Of a DNA stretch of 64,000 nucleotides, positions 59,442 through 64,000 are shown one piece after another. Positions within the stretch are counted from its first letter, which is position 1. Every line of letters starts with the position of its first letter. Position numbers and translations under genes: made by a program. Source of the DNA: Tenebrio molitor (taxonomy: Eukaryota; Arthropoda; Insecta; Coleoptera; Tenebrionidae); the NCBI RefSeq assembly GCF_963966145.1, contig NC_091046.1:9734001-9798000 (forward strand). The letters are read 5' to 3'. Under the pieces are notes generated by a model. The model did not search any database. It worked only from the letters and a program-made list of their open reading frames with translations, and had not been told where the DNA came from.

Positions 59442-60851
59442 AATTATTTTAGATGTTTTAAATTTTGATTGTTTTGGAAAAGTTCAGAAAAAACTCTGAT
59501 GTCGACTATTGCTCTGCACTGGAGTTGTCATATTGACAACATTGTTTTGGTCTTTGTCTTTGTACAAACTGTATTGATTTTTCTGGCTACCCAATTGATA
59601 TACTGTATTGATATATTCTGCTGTATGGAGTAGAAGCTCAATTCACATTAATTTGCACTGAATATGTCTGTGCAGATTCAAGCAAAACATCGCTAATTTG
59701 TCTTCTTTGGAAACATTGTTGCTGCAGATGTTTTAGCGGTCGTGTCGAATTCATCCTTTGGTTGTTGAAAACGTTTGCATACCAAGGACATCAAGTCTTG
59801 TTGTTTACCTTTTTTTATTTGGATTTCCCCTTTATAGGGCAATTTGCCAACTCCAAATAAACCTATTTATGTATAAAGATATGTGTCACTGCTTTTCTGT
59901 GAATGAAAGCTTTCGCCAACCGATTTAATGCTCAAAGAAAGCTGTAAATGGAAGGCACGTAACAATTAAAAAAAAATCCTCATACTGATTCATATTACCA
60001 CAATCATTAGACATACATTTAAATAAATGTTATCACAAAAATCACAATGATTTTCATGGACCTTTTTATTTGAATATCCCCATCTAAGATATTCCACTTA
60101 TTTTGAATCACCTGTCCGCTAAGACCTCTTTATAAATTTTGCGAGTATTGCACTAATATGTACCTATGTATGTAAAGCTGTTGACTTGCGACTGTAGGGA
60201 TTCTATGAATCCTCTTCGGTCAGGTTGGAAAGCTTCAAATGAAGGTAACACCCTATTTACACAGTTAATTTTTTTGTAAAGATCAGGATGGTTATCATTT
60301 TATTTTTTACGTAAATATTTATTGAGTCACAACTCTGAGAATCAGAGAATATATCTGTGAACATTAATCTGTTGTGGTAATCCTGTTTGATAAAAACAAT
60401 GACGAAAGATACATTTGCACAAGACGTTGGTACATAGGAAGTATATAGATACATAACGTACGTACGTAGATAGGAACATAGAGATATAAATAAATATTAA
60501 AAACAGATTTTCAGTTTTAGAATCGCTTGCGCTAATTCCAAAAGTACCAAGTGGAACGTCGAAGTAGCAATTACACGCGAGTGTATGTTGAATCTGTTTT
60601 CCAATGAAAGAGAAAACTAAAAATCGATAATGTCTAAGACTTGTTTTAATCATACATTAGAACAAAAAAGTATCAATACGTAAATTAATAAAAACCAATG
60701 TGATGCAAAGGTTAGAGATGCATAAGCTGCAGCAAAAAATGAGACCTAGGTAATTGTCACAATGGACCTACAAACTGTTCTACTTTATCCTCATATATTG
60801 TGTTTTTAAAGTCTACAAGAAGTAGAAGCTTCGCTTACATAATTTAACATA
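59442..60851. other. AT-rich intergenic DNA
   Basis: No gene or repeat can be supported. Minus-strand open frames at 60257-60653 look like chance. Confidence 0.5.
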
Positions 60852-60853
60852 TA

Positions 60854-61724
60854 CAGGATGATTCATATAGTTTCATACAACCTTTAACCGGTGGTAGATT
60901 CCAACCAGTAGACACTCTTACAAAAATGTCTAGGTTCTAAGATTAAAATTATTGAAGATAAAGCATGTTGAAGAGTGTACTTCCACCTTTTAAGAACTGT
61001 AGATAAATGAATAGTATATTATACGCCAAGGTAGAGAAGACATTTTTTTAAGCCGAGGTAGTTTATTCCCCGAGAAGCGAAGCTTCGAGGGGAATAAAGA
61101 AGCGAGGCTTAAAATTGTCTTCTCTAGCGTGGTTTATATACTATTTTTTTCACTACTAGATCCGTTAAAACCCTTTCTAATAATAATTATTAATTAAATT
61201 TGTTTGTCCGATGCGACGATCCGAGTTCTCATTTTTCAACGGTTGCTATGAAAATTGAAAATCGTCTGTCTACGTTAACCAATAAAAACAAAGAAAATCT
61301 TTCGTTGCTAGGTGACGGCTGTTCATTATTATATTATTAACCTAGGGAGAGAAATTCTACTTCTGGGGTCGGTTCGAGAGTCAATAATGACGCCTTCTGA
61401 GACTAGTAGTGAAAAAAATATTTTACGTTAAAACAAACTGTCAGGCATCGTTGTCAAAATGAAACTAAAGCGACCTTTATAATACGAATATTTTCTCTAT
61501 AGCAACAATTGTTTGCTTCAATTATGACATTCATGACATTTGTTATACATTGGACGCAAAGTGGATAAATTAGTGAAGAATGGCATTCACTAATAGTGAA
61601 AAAACCGATATGGTAATTTTTGCCCAATTTTTGATGATTGACTAGAAATTTTATTGTCAAGAGCCTTTTGAGACCAGAATCTATCACTGGTTAAAATATG
61701 TATGAAACTATATGAATCATCCTG
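60854..61724. mobile_element. MITE carrying a nested hairpin element
   Basis: The element is 871 bp and TA-flanked, with inverted ends identical over 26 bp starting CAGGATGATTCATATAGTTT and extending imperfectly to about 48 bp. Hairpin element L sits inside it (61010-61420). Without L it would be about 460 bp. Confidence 0.9.
61010..61420 (+). mobile_element. Hairpin element L
   Basis: The hairpin (61010-61145, 136 bp) is centred on GCGAAGCTTCG. Its left end is AATAGTATATTATACGCCAA and arms pair through AGAGAAGACA, TTTTAAGCC and TTTATTCCCC. The core runs from CTATTTTTTTCACTACTAGA (61141) to CTAGTAGTGAAAAAAATA (61403-61420), an exact complement over 17 bp. Confidence 0.75.
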
Positions 61725-61726
61725 TA

Positions 61727-62197
61727 TGTATTCATTAAATAATGATAATGAGGTGTTCCTTTACAACGCGTGGCATGAAAATGAAGATGGTTAGTAGAGT
61801 TATTTTCTAATATTTCCTGGTTGGCAGCTTTGATTTTTGTCCGCAGGAACATTCGACTCATTCTTTTCTGTTTTCTGTTTTAGATTTACTGCAAACTGCA
61901 AATACCTACATTTACAAGCTTTTATTAATTACACTACCTTATGTAATGTTTCTGATACTCTTTGACAAATTTGTTCCCAAACACGTCTTATACCACACAA
62001 TTTTGTAAATTTACAATAGGGACTAGATAGCAATGAACCCAGAAGATAAACTACAAATTATATTTTTCTATTTCTATTATTTAAAAGTGTTTTTAAAATA
62101 CTGTAACAGTAAATAAAAATTGAATACCTAATTAAATAAATAACGATCGTTTTATCTTCTTTTGTTCTAAAAAAATTTGTCACATTATACACAGCTA
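61727..62197. other. AT-rich intergenic DNA
   Basis: Nothing can be supported here. Confidence 0.5.
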
Positions 62198-62376
62198 CAC
62201 TCGCGTTTTAAAATGGCCCACGCTTGCAAAAAAAGGCCCAATTTACACAGGAAAAAAAAAATCGCTTAAAAACTTTAAAATTAGCTTGACGTTTCGTTTT
62301 GACAAGTTGTGACATTTATCAAAATCCGTTCACATAGGAGAAAATTCTCAAATTCTGACAGTGTCGAACAAAAAAA
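62198..62376 (-). repeat. Dispersed repeat M4, copy 2
   Basis: Inverse copy of 28866-29085, lacking the extra stretch of about 55 bp and the hairpin continuation. It ends 9 bp before the next MITE. Confidence 0.8.
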
Positions 62377-62385
62377 ATACATATA

Positions 62386-63402
62386 AAGTAAGCGGCAAAA
62401 GTATGGAATTCCTTAAAAATTAAACAAAATTTTTTTCAAAAAAATCTTTAGACAGGTTAATTTTAGTTTATAAAAATACATGTTTTAGTATCAAAGGAAA
62501 TTCCAAGCAATCATTTGTTTTCGAGTGATGACGTCATGGATATTTTTTTTAAATGGAAACCCCATATTTTTTTCTTGATTCTGATAGCCCTTTTAATTGT
62601 CTAAACGACAGTATAAAAATTTATTATCTTACATAAGGAAATTTTTGAGAAACAAAAAATAAATTTGGAAAAAATAAATTTTATAACGAACAAAATCAAG
62701 TCAAAAAATCAAGTAGGTAAATCAAACAGTCAAATGTTACTGTCAATTTCATTCGTATGTGTTATTTGTTTTACAAAACGTTTTCGAAAATGATTCATTT
62801 AACAGAAACACAACGTATTGAAATTTTAATTTTGATTGGGTGCGGGGATAAAACTAGTTAAAACTAAAACAGGAGGAATTTCTAGCTTATTGTCAACAAG
62901 CTGGGGGATGGCAATTCGAACATTTAGGCCTGGTTTATTCACCTTCAAGTAAATTTATCTGGGCAGTAGTTGCTATGATTTAGAATCTGCTGTTGGTAGA
63001 TCCATGGTAATTAGAATTACCGTTCAAATAAAGTTACTTGAAGGTGAATAAACCGGGCCTTAATTTCATAATTTTAAGTACTTAGTAACACAGTTTTTCA
63101 CTTGTTTTTGTTAGTTATAAAATTTATTTTTTCTAGCATTTTCATTTTTTTTTTTCAAAAATTTCCTTATTATGTCGTTTAGACAATTAAAAGGGCTATC
63201 AGAATGAAGAAAAAAAATAGGGGGTTGTCATTTAAAAAAAATATCGATGACGTCATCACACGAAAACAAATGACTGCTTGGAATTTGATTTGGTACTAAA
63301 ACATGTAATTTTATAAACTAAAATTGACCCGTCCAAAGATTTTTTTGAAAAAAAATTTTGTTTAATTATAATGAATTTATTCCATACTTTTGCCGCTCAC
63401 TG
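62386..63402. mobile_element. Long-arm Tc1/mariner-type MITE with nested Harbinger MITE
   Basis: The element is 1017 bp with TA at both sides. Inverted arms of about 250 bp begin AGTRAGCGGCAAAAGTATGG and include TTGTTTTCG...GACGTCAT and GCCCTTTTAATTGTCTAAAC. Between the arms an open stretch reads MIHLTETQRIEILILIGCGD, the start of a helix-turn-helix seen in insect mariner-like transposases. The element is thus a deletion derivative of a transposase-bearing parent. A 133-bp Harbinger-like MITE is inserted in it. Confidence 0.88.
62927..63059. mobile_element. Harbinger-like MITE, copy 2 (nested)
   Basis: The element is 133 bp, identical in length to the copy at 27421-27553 but reversed. TTA duplications are at 62924-62926 and 63060-63062. 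Ends are GGCCTGGTTTATTCACCTTC and GGCCCGGTTTATTCACCTTC. Confidence 0.9.
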
Positions 63403-63404
63403 TA

Positions 63405-63749
63405 TAGGGTTTTCATGCGACTCTGAATGGTCGGGGTGTAAAACAATAAAATTAGAATTATCAGTAAACAGCCAGTAGTCGTTTTTTACATACCTACCAA
63501 GTAAATTTATCTGAAAAATATCTACATTAGAGTCATTTTTCTTTAAAATGCATTCAAATAGAATCGGTAGATAAGAAACGTAAAGGTCCCGGTCTCCAAA
63601 TACTCAGCTTTTCAATCCGTTATCCGCAATGAGCAGTGCTAGCAAAATTTAAGTTTAGCTAGCCTGTAAAAATGCAAAATGTCTCTTTGCTGATTTGGTG
63701 AAGATCATAATTTTATACCTGGACCCATCAAAGTCACATGAAAACAGTA
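63405..63749. mobile_element. MITE sharing a TA with its neighbour
   Basis: Inverted ends of about 40 bp with mismatches: TAGGGTTTTCATGCGACTCT and TACTGTTTTCATGTGACTTT (read inward from the right). The left TA (63403-63404) is also the right TA of the preceding element. Confidence 0.65.
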
Positions 63750-63751
63750 TA

Positions 63752-64000
63752 TACACAAAAATATTTATATACAGAGTTGCGATTATGTATGGAACCCGCT
63801 CCGTCCTGCTAAAATGGTTTAAGCTAGAACCCTGAAATTTTAAATAGGCTTAGGACTCATTGAAAGCTACTTTTCAAATGTTTTAAAATATTTTTTTATA
63901 CATACATTTTCAAAATACAGTTGGCTTCAAAAAAAACGGGAAACGAAATTTGACCTAATGTGAATTGGAAATTTAATTTGTCAATTTATATCAATTTGTG
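63752..64000. other. AT-rich DNA at the window end
   Basis: No feature can be supported in the last 250 bp. Confidence 0.5.

Noticed and set aside
1..64000. CRISPR arrays, bacterial operons or ribosomal RNA genes
   Set aside because: No regularly spaced direct repeats, no Shine-Dalgarno-led gene strings and no rRNA-like conserved blocks. The window is eukaryotic.

Overview
The window is an AT-rich (roughly one third G+C), intron-bearing animal genome segment, most likely insect. The evidence is a FoxF/biniou-type forkhead gene with a 4.5 kb intron, insect-style Tc1/mariner, Harbinger-like and endonuclease-bearing non-LTR elements, and very many short TA-flanked inverted-repeat elements (MITEs). 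The species cannot be named from the sequence. The only well-supported host gene is FoxF: exon 1 at 36235-37183, exon 2 at 41712-41869, plus strand, about 368 codons.

Layout. 1-14.9 kb is mostly non-coding AT-rich DNA with a few MITEs (5.86, 10.8, 11.3 kb) and two CpG-richer unique blocks (about 7.6-9.6 and 13.5-14.2 kb). 14905-18601 is a complete IS630/Tc1/mariner-type transposon with exact 29-bp inverted repeats, a TA target duplication and a two-exon transposase with an unusually long D-to-E spacer. A second, internally deleted transposon is nested in its 3' part. 18.7-20.9 kb holds two endonuclease-bearing non-LTR retrotransposon fragments, family B (minus) and family A (plus). 21-35 kb is AT-rich DNA with scattered MITEs. 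35.6-42.2 kb is the FoxF locus, whose intron carries four MITEs. 42-48 kb is intergenic with abutting MITEs. 48.45-54.1 kb is a retroelement cluster: a tRNA-type SINE, a near-complete but frameshifted family A element, and a family B element broken by a hairpin element and by a MITE. 54.1-55.4 kb is a large foldback with a probable Crypton-like recombinase relic. 55.4-61.5 kb carries a series of hairpin elements, and 62.2-63.75 kb a chain of nested and abutting MITEs.

The most unusual signal is a set of hairpin units at 52.4, 55.4, 57.2, 57.5, 58.6, 59.0 and 61.0 kb. Six of the seven are 134-147 bp long and one is about 98 bp. Within each subfamily the ends are shared (AATAGTATATTA...TATACTATTTTTT, or TTAGAAAAAATCTTG...AATAGCTAT). 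The palindromic arms between those ends differ from copy to copy while remaining self-complementary. Five of the units lead into a core bounded by a copy-specific inverted repeat starting CTATTTTT. I do not recognise this as a named element.

The window also contains natural before/after evidence. A MITE inside family B can be compared with two empty family B sites, and a MITE in one arm of the 54 kb foldback can be compared with the empty opposite arm. Both comparisons fix element boundaries and the TA target duplication without a database.
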